47,959 nucleotides of DNA from Myxococcota bacterium (lineage in GTDB: Bacteria; Myxococcota_A; UBA9160; PR03): contig JASJBO010000129.1 in NCBI GenBank assembly GCA_030066475.1, forward strand, positions 1 to 47,959, in the 5' to 3' direction. The notes beneath the pieces were generated by a model, which worked only from the letters and a program-made list of their open reading frames with translations, made no database searches and was not told the DNA's origin. Made by a program: the position numbers and the translations under genes. Positions 1 through 7,324 of the stretch are shown here, piece by piece (positions within the stretch are counted from its first letter, which is position 1; every line of letters begins with the position of its first letter).

Positions 1-548
1 GGGTGCGCCACGACGCGAGCCGCTCCCAGGTAGCTGAGCGCCACGACCCCAGACCCGGGCTCGAGGACCCTGCGCCCCAGCAGGCCGCGGAGCAGCGCCA
101 CGAGCGAGTAGGCGGAGACGTTCATGCATTCGAGGAAGTCGTCTCGGGAGGTCTCGAGGAGCGACGCGTGCCCCCCGCGGCGCAGGGTGCGGTCGAACGC
201 GACGGCGTGCAGGACGCCGCCGAGTGAGAGGCCGCGCTCGGCCAGCGCTCCGGCCAGGGCGTCGATGCTCGAGTCGAGCGACAGGTCACACGGCAGCGTG
301 AGCGTCTCCTTGCCGAGCTCGACCTCGACGGTCTTGCGGAACGACTCGTAGGAAGCCGCCAGGTGAGCGCGCGCCCGCTCCGAGAGCGCGGTTCGATCGG
401 GCGTGGGCCCGAGACCGGCGCACACGGGAGTCCCACCGGCCGCCTGGATCGCGCGCGCCACGTGGGTCGCGAGCGAGGCCTGGTCCGCAATGCCGGTGAC
501 CAGGACATGGCGGCCGGCCAGCGTGCCCTGCTGCGGTTCGTGACGCAT
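1..548 (-). CDS. fabI: Enoyl-ACP reductase (FabI-like), C-terminus off window
   Basis: Partial gene: 182 codons read leftward from an ATG at 548 and run off the window edge. The product resembles the FabI class of short-chain dehydrogenases, which use NAD(P)H to reduce trans-2-enoyl-ACP in the last step of fatty-acid elongation. Visible landmarks are the N-terminal nucleotide-binding stretch VTGIADQASLATHVARAI (typical FabI form without a GxGxxG), the LPCDLSLDSSIDAL segment after strand 3, a HAVAFD element and the AYSLVALLR...ALSYLGAARVV region. The catalytic Tyr-x6-Lys would follow just beyond the visible part. It is divergent from the AerR-like gene to its right. It could be a diverged FabI paralogue or another SDR of the same subfamily. 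No PpsR-type site is seen upstream. Confidence 0.75.
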   Translation of the reverse strand, partial: MRHEPQQGTLAGRHVLVTGIADQASLATHVARAIQAAGGTPVCAGLGPTPDRTALSERARAHLAASYESFRKTVEVELGKETLTLPCDLSLDSSIDALAGALAERGLSLGGVLHAVAFDRTLRRGGHASLLETSRDDFLECMNVSAYSLVALLRGLLGRRVLEPGSGVVALSYLGAARVVAH

Positions 549-655
549 GTCTCTCCCTCCACCTCGCGAGCGGGGCGCTCCGGGCGATCCCCCCGGCCCC
601 GTTTGACGAAATAGTATTCGTGATGTTTTTTACGGGTTCGCGGGAAACACGTCAC

Positions 656-677
656 GCCGCGGCCGGCCGGCCGCGGC
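656..677. repeat. 22-bp perfect GC palindrome upstream of aerR-like gene
   Basis: A perfect 22-bp palindrome made only of C and G, with half-site GCCGCGGCCGG. It lies immediately before the GGAGG ribosome-binding site of the AerR-like gene at 688. It could be a dimeric regulator site or an mRNA hairpin that affects ribosome access. The 139-bp gap between this gene and the divergent fabI also holds an AT-rich patch (about 603-632) where the promoters probably lie. Confidence 0.5.
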
Positions 678-687
678 ACGGAGGCCA

Positions 688-1632
688 ATGGCCCAGGAAC
701 GCGACCCATTCGTAGCGCCCGGCTACGGGGACGATCGGCGGGCGGGGGTCCCGACCTCGCATCCCGGCGCCCCGCGCTCGAGCCCGACCGCACGCCGCGG
801 CCCCCCCCGCCCCGGGCGACACGGAGGCCCGTTGCGCAGCGAGCGCCGCGTCCTACCGGTCGCGGGCGGGTTCTGGTACCCCGACGACGGTCGGACGGCG
901 CCAGGGGAACGCGACGGCGGGCGCCCGCTCCGACGCGGGGATCGGACCCGGCTCCTCCGCGCCGCGCTGGCTGCCTCGCGCTTCGACGCCCGGCTGGTCG
1001 TGGACGAGCTGTTCGCCGAAGGGATCGGCCCGGAATCGGTCCTGCTGGACCTGCTGCCGCGCACCGCGCGCGACCTCGGGGCACTCTGGGACGAGGACCT
1101 GTGCGACCTGTCGGAGGTGACGATCGCCGTGGGCCGCCTGCACGAGGTCCTCCGGGAGCAGGGCGCGAGGCTCTCGCCGCGCACGTTCCCGGCCGGCGTC
1201 GAGGCGCCTCGGGTCCTGCTCGCGACCCCGAGCGGCGATCCGCACATGCTGGGACTCGGGATCGCGGCCCAGTGCTTCTGGCGCCGGGGCTGGCGGGTCT
1301 GGAGCGAGCCGGGCGCCTCGCGCGAGGAGCTGGCGGACATCGTGGCCCGCGAACACGTCGACCTGCTGGGCTTCTCGGTGGCCCGCAGCGCGGCGCTGGC
1401 GGACCTCGCGGAGGCGATCGTGGCGCTCCGGCGGCTCTCTCGGAACCCTGCGGTCCGGGTCCTCGTCGGGGGACGCCTGCTCGGGATCGAGACTGACCTG
1501 GTCGCGCGCCTGGGAGCCGACGCCGGCGCCTTCGACCCGAGGACCGCGCCGGACCTGGCCCTCCGAATCCTGGCGCGCACCGCGCAGGCGCGGCGTCGAT
1601 GGCCCCGCGACTGTGTCGATACTATGTACTGA
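688..1632 (+). CDS. AerR/PpaA-like cobalamin-binding regulator (copy 1)
   Basis: 314-residue protein with a low-complexity Arg/Pro/Gly-rich N-terminus (about residues 1-85) and a C-terminal B12-binding-type domain (about 90-300). The helical part carries LWDEDLCDLSEVTIAVGRL, closely matching the second AerR-like protein in this window. The Rossmann part carries D-P-H-M-L-G around His186, the position expected to ligand cobalamin (DxHxxG motif), and a late VLVGGRL strand. AerR proteins bind B12 and act as antirepressors of CrtJ/PpsR. Unlike copy 2, this protein lacks the IVPRLLLAH-type segment and is not adjacent to a ppsR gene. The start is an ATG preceded by GGAGG. The function as antirepressor is inferred from family and context; it may instead act on another repressor. 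Confidence 0.7.
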   Translation: MAQERDPFVAPGYGDDRRAGVPTSHPGAPRSSPTARRGPPRPGRHGGPLRSERRVLPVAGGFWYPDDGRTAPGERDGGRPLRRGDRTRLLRAALAASRFDARLVVDELFAEGIGPESVLLDLLPRTARDLGALWDEDLCDLSEVTIAVGRLHEVLREQGARLSPRTFPAGVEAPRVLLATPSGDPHMLGLGIAAQCFWRRGWRVWSEPGASREELADIVAREHVDLLGFSVARSAALADLAEAIVALRRLSRNPAVRVLVGGRLLGIETDLVARLGADAGAFDPRTAPDLALRILARTAQARRRWPRDCVDTMY

Positions 1633-1673
1633 TATTATATTGACAGATAGTTGACAAAAGGTAGCTTCAAAGC
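1613..1673 (+). promoter_or_regulatory. AT-rich regulatory stretch with two TTGACA half-sites
   Basis: A strikingly AT-rich island in a GC-rich region, starting within the end of the AerR-like gene and running to the SDR start. It contains a TATATT/TATTAT -10-like element (about 1633-1641) and two TTGACA hexamers at 1640-1645 and 1651-1656. TTGACA is the right half of the PpsR-type operators seen elsewhere in this window, but no full TGT-N12-ACA site forms here. Probably the SDR gene promoter; control by PpsR is only a possibility. Confidence 0.35.
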
Positions 1674-2948
1674 GTGGAAGTGCGCGAGCGCAAAGTCGGT
1701 GTACTCGTCGGCGGCACGGGGCTGATCGGTGGCACCCTGCTCCATCACTTCAAGAGGGCCGCAGCCCCGGGGTTCGATCTGCTGTCGCCGAACAGCAAGG
1801 AGCTCAGCCTTCGCGTTCCCGGTGACATCCGCTCGTACTTCGAGCGAGTGAAGCCCGCCTTCATCATCAACTGCGCGATCGCCGCGATCGACAGCGATCC
1901 CGAGCTCACCTACGAGGTCGACTGCCTCGGCTCCGTCTACCTGGCGCGGGCCGCCTGCGAGCTCGGCGTGCCGTACATCCACCTCAGCTCCGCCGCCGTC
2001 ATGCCCCACGGCCTCGACGTCCGCGAGGACGAGCGCCTGCCGCTCACCGCCGACCTCTCCAACTACGCCAAGGGCAAGCTCATCGCCGAGCGCGCCATCG
2101 AACACCTGCACCAGACCCGCGGCCTCGACTACACCGCCATCCGTCTGGGCGTGGTGTACGGCGCCCACGACCACAAGATCCAGGGGTTCCATCGCCTGCT
2201 GTTCTCGCTCGTGGACGACGCGATGCCCGTGCTGCTGACCCACCGGGAGTCGGCGCACACCTACTCGAATTCAGAGAAGCTGCCCGACTTCGTCTCGCAC
2301 GTACTCCGGCACCGCCCCGAGTTCACCGCCGGGACGTACCACTTCGTCGATCCCGAGCCGGTGCGCCTGGGGGAGCTGATCCTCACGATCCGGTCGCTGC
2401 TCGGGCATCGCCGACCGCGGGCGATCTATCTCCCGTACGCGGTCGCACGCGGCCTGCTGACCATCCTGTCCCGCCTCGTGCGGGTCGCCACGAAGATCGG
2501 CATCGAAGCGCGGGCTCCTGCCGAGGCGGTGTTCCTGAAGAGCTTCTACCAGAGCCAGGTGTTGTCGTCGGAGCGCCTGCGCCACTCGAGCTGGGTCGAT
2601 CCCTCGCCCGGGGCCACGATCCTCAACCAGCTGCCGGCACTGATCCAATACTACGTCCGACGCTGGGAGAGCCTGAACCTGATCGCGAAGCGGTCGTCGA
2701 CGGCACCGGACCCGCGAGCGGTGGCGCAGCGGTTCCTGTACGAGCCCGAGGTGCTGCTGTCCGCGATGCTGGACCAGCAGGAGGGCCCCTTCCTCCAGCA
2801 GTGCTCGCTGGTGCCGCCGCCCGCCGACACCGAGCCGGAGCCGAAGGTGGCCGAGCCGGATCGGCTCGACGTCGAAGCGCCGCAGGAGCCGAGTCCTTGG
2901 CGAGACGGATCCTCAAGACCCTGCACGTCCTCAGCGCCATCGGTCTGA
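1674..2948 (+). CDS. NAD(P)-dependent extended SDR, function unknown
   Basis: 424-residue protein of the NAD-dependent epimerase/dehydratase (extended SDR) family, closest in feel to RmlD-type sugar-nucleotide reductases. Visible motifs: GGTGLIGG dinucleotide-binding loop (residues 13-20), an IINCAIAAID segment, HLSSAAVMPHG, and the catalytic Tyr131-x3-Lys135 in SNYAKGK. The last 50 or so residues are Pro/Glu-rich and look disordered. The GTG start at 1674 lacks a clear Shine-Dalgarno; GTG at 1680 is an alternative. The 3' end overlaps the next gene by about 50 bp, suggesting co-translation. Its place inside a pigment cluster suggests a role in carotenoid, isoprenoid or envelope modification, but the substrate cannot be read from the sequence. 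Confidence 0.7.
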   Translation: MEVRERKVGVLVGGTGLIGGTLLHHFKRAAAPGFDLLSPNSKELSLRVPGDIRSYFERVKPAFIINCAIAAIDSDPELTYEVDCLGSVYLARAACELGVPYIHLSSAAVMPHGLDVREDERLPLTADLSNYAKGKLIAERAIEHLHQTRGLDYTAIRLGVVYGAHDHKIQGFHRLLFSLVDDAMPVLLTHRESAHTYSNSEKLPDFVSHVLRHRPEFTAGTYHFVDPEPVRLGELILTIRSLLGHRRPRAIYLPYAVARGLLTILSRLVRVATKIGIEARAPAEAVFLKSFYQSQVLSSERLRHSSWVDPSPGATILNQLPALIQYYVRRWESLNLIAKRSSTAPDPRAVAQRFLYEPEVLLSAMLDQQEGPFLQQCSLVPPPADTEPEPKVAEPDRLDVEAPQEPSPWRDGSSRPCTSSAPSV

Positions 2949-3376
2949 CGGGCGCGCTCGCGACGCACATGGTCCTGCTCGCCACGGCGCCCGCGGATCT
3001 CGCCGGATATGCGGTGGTGCGGCGCGGAATCGAGGCCGTGTCGGGGTGGCTGCTGGTTCCCTCGCTCGTGGTCTGCCTGGTGAGCGGGCTGTTCGCAATC
3101 GCCGTGCACAGCCCCTTTCAGAACGCCGGCTGGGTCTGGGCCAAGGCCGCCCTCGGACTTCCGATGTTCGAGGGCACGCTGATCACCATCGACGGAGTCG
3201 CGCAGCGCGCCGCGGCTCTGTCCGCGCGGGCGGCAGACGGCGAGGTGGCGCCCATCCTGGTCGAGGAAATGGTCGCTCGCGAGTGGAACGCGCTGTGGAT
3301 CATCCTGGCGCTGGCCGTCGCTCAGACGGCGCTCGGCGTCTGGCGGCCCCGGCGTCGGCGCCGCCGGCGCGCCTGA
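2897..3376 (+). CDS. Small integral membrane protein (DUF2269-like)
   Basis: 159-residue protein with about four hydrophobic segments, short loops and a very basic tail (R-rich last 12 residues). It begins LARRILKTLHVLSAIGLTGAL, and the H-x-L-x3-G pattern in the first membrane helix resembles DUF2269-type predicted membrane proteins. I chose the TTG at 2897 because AGGAG at 2884-2888 lies 8 nt upstream and the predicted protein then starts right at the first helix. The gene overlaps the SDR gene, so the two are probably expressed together. Function unknown. Confidence 0.6.
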   Translation: MARRILKTLHVLSAIGLTGALATHMVLLATAPADLAGYAVVRRGIEAVSGWLLVPSLVVCLVSGLFAIAVHSPFQNAGWVWAKAALGLPMFEGTLITIDGVAQRAAALSARAADGEVAPILVEEMVAREWNALWIILALAVAQTALGVWRPRRRRRRRA

Positions 3377-3394
3377 GCCGATTGCGCTCAGGCG
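3370..3394. terminator. Bidirectional hairpin between convergent genes
   Basis: Inverted repeat with perfect 9-bp arms (CGCCTGAGC / GCTCAGGCG) around a 7-nt loop. It sits exactly between the membrane-protein gene and crtB, and the TGA stop of each gene is built into its arm (3374-3376 and 3388-3390). No long T-run follows on either side, so it is a stable but not classical intrinsic terminator. Confidence 0.6.
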
Positions 3395-4335
3395 AGCCGC
3401 ACCGCATCTGCGCAACGCAGGATGCCCCGGGGCGCGAGCAGATCGGCGTGCGACCAGGTTCTCCGCTCGGCGGCGAAGCGACGCAGCGCTCGCGCGACGA
3501 GCCGGAGCTGGCGCCGGCGCGACACGACGCTGCGGCCCTGCGTGACGTCGCAGCCCCTGGCTTCGATCTCCCGGCCGATCTCCGCGTACACCAGTCGGGC
3601 GGTCCGCACCGCGAGTGCGGAGCGCGGGTCCAGGTAGGACAGCCCGACGTCGGCGGACGCGTAGTAGCGCTCCGCCAGCGCGAGCAGCTGCTGGACGGCC
3701 TCCGCCAGCTCGCGCCGCGCCGTCTCCGGAAGCCCCTTCAGCCCGGCGGGCGGAGGGTGCGCGTCCATCCACGCGGCGAATGCCGGCCCCAGCAGCTCCG
3801 CCGGCACGTAGAGCCGGCCGCGCTCCCAGTCCTCCAGGACATCGCGACAGATGTTGGTGAGCTGCATCGCGATGCCGAGATGGGCGGCGTGGCGCGCGGC
3901 CCGCGGCTCGGACACGCCCATGATGTGGCACATCATCAGACCCACGGCGCCGGCCACACGCCAGCAGTACACCAGCACGTCGTCGACGGCCCGATAGCGC
4001 ACCCCCGCGACGTCCATGGCCATGCCGTCGAGCAGCTCCAACGGGTATTCGATCGGGATCTGTCGACGGCGCACCATCTCCTGGAAGCAGGCCAGCACCG
4101 GGTCCGCGAACGGCTGGTCGGCGTAGACCTGCTCGAGCAGCGCGCGCTGCTCCTCGAGCGCGGAGCGCTGCGCGGACGGTGCGGCCAGATCGATGGCGTC
4201 GTCGCACCGTCGGCACCAGCCGTACAGGGCCGCGACCTCGTCGCGGCGCGCGCCGGGGAACAGGCGCGAGGCGAGGTCGAAGCTACGGGAGTGGCGGGCA
4301 ATGGTGCGCCGGCACTCCCGCCAGCGGTCAGCCAC
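3388..4335 (-). CDS. crtB: Phytoene synthase
   Basis: 315 residues. CrtB condenses two geranylgeranyl diphosphates to phytoene, the first committed carotenoid step. It has both Mg-diphosphate-binding Asp motifs of the squalene/phytoene synthase family: DDAID at residues 45-49 and NICRDVLED at 161-169, with the usual RGRLYVP following. Its ATG overlaps the crtI stop by 8 nt, so crtI and crtB are translationally coupled. It is convergent with the upstream membrane-protein gene across a hairpin. Length is normal for the family. Confidence 0.95.
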   Translation of the reverse strand: MADRWRECRRTIARHSRSFDLASRLFPGARRDEVAALYGWCRRCDDAIDLAAPSAQRSALEEQRALLEQVYADQPFADPVLACFQEMVRRRQIPIEYPLELLDGMAMDVAGVRYRAVDDVLVYCWRVAGAVGLMMCHIMGVSEPRAARHAAHLGIAMQLTNICRDVLEDWERGRLYVPAELLGPAFAAWMDAHPPPAGLKGLPETARRELAEAVQQLLALAERYYASADVGLSYLDPRSALAVRTARLVYAEIGREIEARGCDVTQGRSVVSRRRQLRLVARALRRFAAERRTWSHADLLAPRGILRCADAVRLA

Positions 4336-5824
4336 GGGCGAAGTCCTCGAGCAGTGTCGTGGCCGTGGCCTTCGCGGAGTTGATCACGCCGGGAACGCCG
4401 GCGCCGGGATGCGTGCCGGCGCCCACCAGGTAGAGCCCGGGAATGCGCCCGTCCCGGTTGTGGGGACGGAACCAGGCGCTCTGACGCAGGATCGGAGCGA
4501 CCGAGAAGGCGGAGCCGCGATAGGCCCCGAGCTCGCGCTCGAAGTCGAGCGGCGTGAAGCAGCGCTGGACGACCAGATGCCGGCGCAGGTCGGGAAGCAG
4601 CCGTTCCAGTCCGGCGAGGATGCGGTCGGCGTAGCCGGGACCCTCCCGCTCCCAGTCGATCGCGGCCCGTCCCAGATGGGGCACCGGGCTCAGCACGTAG
4701 AAGCACTCGCAGCCGGGCGGTGCCAGCGACGGGTCGGACACCGTCGGGGCGTGCAGGTAGAGACTGAAGTCCTCGGGCAGTGCGCGTCCGTGGAAGACCT
4801 CGTCGAGCAGCTCGCGATAGCGCGGACCGAATACGACGGTGTGGTGCGCGAGTCCCGGATAGCGTCGATTCGTCCCGAAGTACACCAGGAAGAGCGACAT
4901 CGACCACTGCATGCGCTCGAGCCGCCGCGCCCGTCGGCGCGCGCGCGGATCGTCCGCGTAGAGGTGCGCGTAGGTGTGGTGCACGTCGGCGTTCGAGACG
5001 ACGGACGCGAAGCGCGCCTCGCCGGCGTCGGTGGAGACGCGGTGCGCGCCACCGGGCTCCACCCGGATCCGCCGCACCGGCGTCGACAGCTCGAGGGTGC
5101 CGCCCAGGTCCACGAAGCGGCGCGCGATCGCGTCCACCAGGGCACCGGTGCCTCCCCGCACGAAGAACACCCCCTCCTGGCGTTCCAGGAAGTGGATCAG
5201 CGTGTAGATGGAGCTCGTCTCGAAGGGATGGCCCCCGATCAGCAGGGAGTGGAAGCTCAGCACCTGGCGCAGTCGTTCGTCGCGGACGAAGCGCGAGACG
5301 GTGCGGTAGACCGAGCGATCCGCGCGCAGGCGCAAGAGCTGTGGCGCCACCCGCAGCATGTCGCGCAGGCGCAGGAAGGGCTGCGCCACCAGGCCCCGGT
5401 AGCCCGCGTCGAACACCCGCTCGCTGTAGCGGTAGAAGCGCTCGTAGCCCTCGAGGTCGTCCGGCGCGAGGCGCTCCAGCTCGGCGAGGAGGCGGTCCGC
5501 GTCGCCCTCGTAGTCGAAGCGACTGCCGTCGCTCCAGACCAAGCGGTAGAACGGGTGGTTCGGGATCAGCTCGACGAAGTCCGAGAGCGACTTGCCCGAG
5601 ACGGCGAACAGCTCCTCCAGGCAGGACGGAGCGGTGATCACCGTCGGCCCCGCGTCGAACGTGAAGCCGGCCTCGCGATAGACGTAGGCCCGACCCCCGG
5701 GCGCGTCGCGAGCCTCGTAGAGCACGGTGGGGACGCCGGCCGACTGCAGCCGCAGCGCCGTCGCCAGCCCCCCCAGGCCCGCCCCCACGACGGCGACGCG
5801 CCGCGCGCCCGGCTCCGAATGCAA
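4328..5824 (-). CDS. crtI: Phytoene desaturase
   Basis: 498 residues, the normal CrtI length. FAD-dependent desaturase converting phytoene to neurosporene or lycopene. The N-terminal FAD motif is VAVVGAGLGGLATALRL (GxGxxG at residues 14-19), followed by the GGRAYVYREAGFTFDAGPTV block. The C-terminus has the family signature GLYLVGAGTHPGAGVPGV. No ATG fits the N-terminus. The TTG at 5824 does, with GGAGG (5832-5836) exactly 7 nt upstream, placing the FAD motif near residue 10 as usual; longer in-frame starts only add unconserved sequence. The gene lies downstream of crtF across a 285-bp gap and overlaps crtB. Confidence 0.95.
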   Translation of the reverse strand: MHSEPGARRVAVVGAGLGGLATALRLQSAGVPTVLYEARDAPGGRAYVYREAGFTFDAGPTVITAPSCLEELFAVSGKSLSDFVELIPNHPFYRLVWSDGSRFDYEGDADRLLAELERLAPDDLEGYERFYRYSERVFDAGYRGLVAQPFLRLRDMLRVAPQLLRLRADRSVYRTVSRFVRDERLRQVLSFHSLLIGGHPFETSSIYTLIHFLERQEGVFFVRGGTGALVDAIARRFVDLGGTLELSTPVRRIRVEPGGAHRVSTDAGEARFASVVSNADVHHTYAHLYADDPRARRRARRLERMQWSMSLFLVYFGTNRRYPGLAHHTVVFGPRYRELLDEVFHGRALPEDFSLYLHAPTVSDPSLAPPGCECFYVLSPVPHLGRAAIDWEREGPGYADRILAGLERLLPDLRRHLVVQRCFTPLDFERELGAYRGSAFSVAPILRQSAWFRPHNRDGRIPGLYLVGAGTHPGAGVPGVINSAKATATTLLEDFARG

Positions 5825-5951
5825 GCGAACACCTCCGCATGGCGACCGCCGCCCGCGTACGCCCTCGGGCAGGGTATCCCGCACGTCGGCGACGTGTCGA
5901 GGACGAGCCGCGCGCCCGGCCGCGCCGCCACGCCGCTCGACCTGGGTGATG

Positions 5952-6108
5952 GACTTCGTTCGGCTTCGCCTCACTGCGCGCGCCCTTCGGGCGCTTGCAA
6001 GGGGCTTCTGCCGCGCACGCTCCTAGCTGTCTGACTTCGTTCGGCTTCGCCTCACTGCGCGCGCCCTTCGGGCGCTTGCGAGGGGCTTCTGCCGCGCACG
6101 CTCCTAGC
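5952..6108. repeat. Tandem 76-bp direct repeat between crtF and crtI
   Basis: Two copies of a 76-bp unit, 5952-6027 and 6033-6108, offset by 81 bp and differing at a single base (A/G in GCTTGC[A/G]AGGGG). Each copy holds a small hairpin with arms GCGCCC / GGGCGC around TTC and a TTCG-rich start. The repeat fills most of the 285-bp gap between the crtF stop and the crtI start. No credible gene is encoded there. It looks like a REP-like dispersed element or a local duplication. Confidence 0.85.
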
Positions 6109-6109
6109 C

Positions 6110-7249
6110 CTAGCTCTGGCGCCTCGCGACCAGCAGACGCGTCTGCAGCGGAATGCGTGTGGGAAGCAGCCGGACCTCATCGAAGCCTGCAGCCCGCAGC
6201 AGCTCGCCGAGGGCCTCCGGATCGCGCGGGCGACCGCTGCCCATCGCCAGCAGGTAGAAGGCGAAGTAGGCGTCGCCGATCGGCTCCGCGCCGACCGTCC
6301 CTGACATCGGCTCGGCCAGCAGCAGCACGCCGCCCGGGGGCAACGCCTCGCGCACGGCCGAGAGCAGCGCGAGCGCCGCGGCGTCGTCGTGGTCGTGGAC
6401 CACACGGACCAGAGAGGCGACGTCGGCGCCGCGCGGGAGCGGGTCCGAGCGGAAGTCGCCGCCCGTCACCGTCGCGCGCGCCGACAGACCGCGGCCGGCG
6501 AGCCGGTCTCGCGCGCGGTCGGCGACCGCCGGCAGGTCGAAGAGCATCAGCCGCAGCCCGGGAGCGCGGCCCGCCGCCGCCGCGAGGAAGGCGCCATCGC
6601 CGCCCCCTACGTCGAGCAGGCAGCGATGGCCGCCGATCGGGTAGGCATCCAGCACCTGCTCCGCGATCAGCGACTGCGAGGCCGCCATCAGCTCGCAGTA
6701 GGCGTCGACCTGCTCGGGGCGCAGCGGCCCCGGCGGGAGATCCCCGGCGTAGGGCCAGTACCGGGCCAGCGCGCGGTCCTTCGCCTCGCCGCGCAGCAGT
6801 GCGACGGGATCCGCCAGATCGGCGTAGAGCATCGCGTGGTGCTCGACCATCGCCAGGAGCGACGGGTTGCCGACCAGCGCGGCCCCGAGCACGCCGAGCC
6901 CGAAGCGGCCGTGCGAGCGCGCCTCGGCGAGCCGCAGCGAAGTCGCCGCCTTCAGCAGGCACAGCGCCGACTCGGGCGAGAGGCGCGACCGGGCGGCGAA
7001 GGCCTCGGCGGTCAGCGGGCCCTCGCGGAGCGCGTCGAACAGGCGCAGCTGCACGCATGCCAGCAGCACCTGCGAGTAGACGAAGCCGGCGCACAGGTCG
7101 AACAGGTCGCGCGCGCGTCGCCGCGCGACGCCGCGCGCTAGCGGCAGCCGCGTCGCCCGGCGCTGGAACCGCGGGCTGGCGAGCAGCCCGTTGCGGAGCT
7201 CGAGAACGCGATCTCGCCAGCGATCGCGCCAACGGAGCGGAGCGGCCAC
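6110..7249 (-). CDS. crtF: Hydroxyneurosporene O-methyltransferase
   Basis: 379 residues. SAM-dependent methyltransferase that methylates the C-1 hydroxyl added by CrtC in the spheroidene/spirilloxanthin pathway. It has an N-terminal all-helical dimerisation region (about 1-190), then the SAM motif LLDVGGGDGAFL (211-222), and a VRVVHDHDD stretch holding the probable catalytic His. The start is GTG at 7249 with AGGAG 6 nt upstream. It is divergent from crtD, the partner enzyme, and heads the leftward crtF-crtI-crtB run, although the 76-bp repeat separates it from crtI. Confidence 0.92.
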   Translation of the reverse strand: MAAPLRWRDRWRDRVLELRNGLLASPRFQRRATRLPLARGVARRRARDLFDLCAGFVYSQVLLACVQLRLFDALREGPLTAEAFAARSRLSPESALCLLKAATSLRLAEARSHGRFGLGVLGAALVGNPSLLAMVEHHAMLYADLADPVALLRGEAKDRALARYWPYAGDLPPGPLRPEQVDAYCELMAASQSLIAEQVLDAYPIGGHRCLLDVGGGDGAFLAAAAGRAPGLRLMLFDLPAVADRARDRLAGRGLSARATVTGGDFRSDPLPRGADVASLVRVVHDHDDAAALALLSAVREALPPGGVLLLAEPMSGTVGAEPIGDAYFAFYLLAMGSGRPRDPEALGELLRAAGFDEVRLLPTRIPLQTRLLVARRQS

Positions 7250-7267
7250 GAACGTCTCCTGGTTGCC

Positions 7268-7283
7268 CCAATGCAAGCATTGG
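7268..7283. promoter_or_regulatory. Inverted repeat between crtF and crtD
   Basis: CCAATGC-AA-GCATTGG: perfect 7-bp arms with a 2-bp spacer, in the 75-bp divergent gap between the crtF and crtD starts. Its size suits a dimeric regulator. It is not a PpsR-type TGT-N12-ACA site, although ACA follows at 7284-7286 (CAA-N12-ACA). Confidence 0.4.
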
Positions 7284-7324
7284 ACATATGCTCGCCGCAA
7301 GTCGGCAGCGTGCCGGGGAGGAGC

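Noticed and set aside
122..1084. Long open frame antisense to the first kilobase
   Set aside because: Arg/Pro/Ser-rich translation typical of GC-rich shadow frames; it conflicts with the recognisable FabI-like gene and AerR-like protein.
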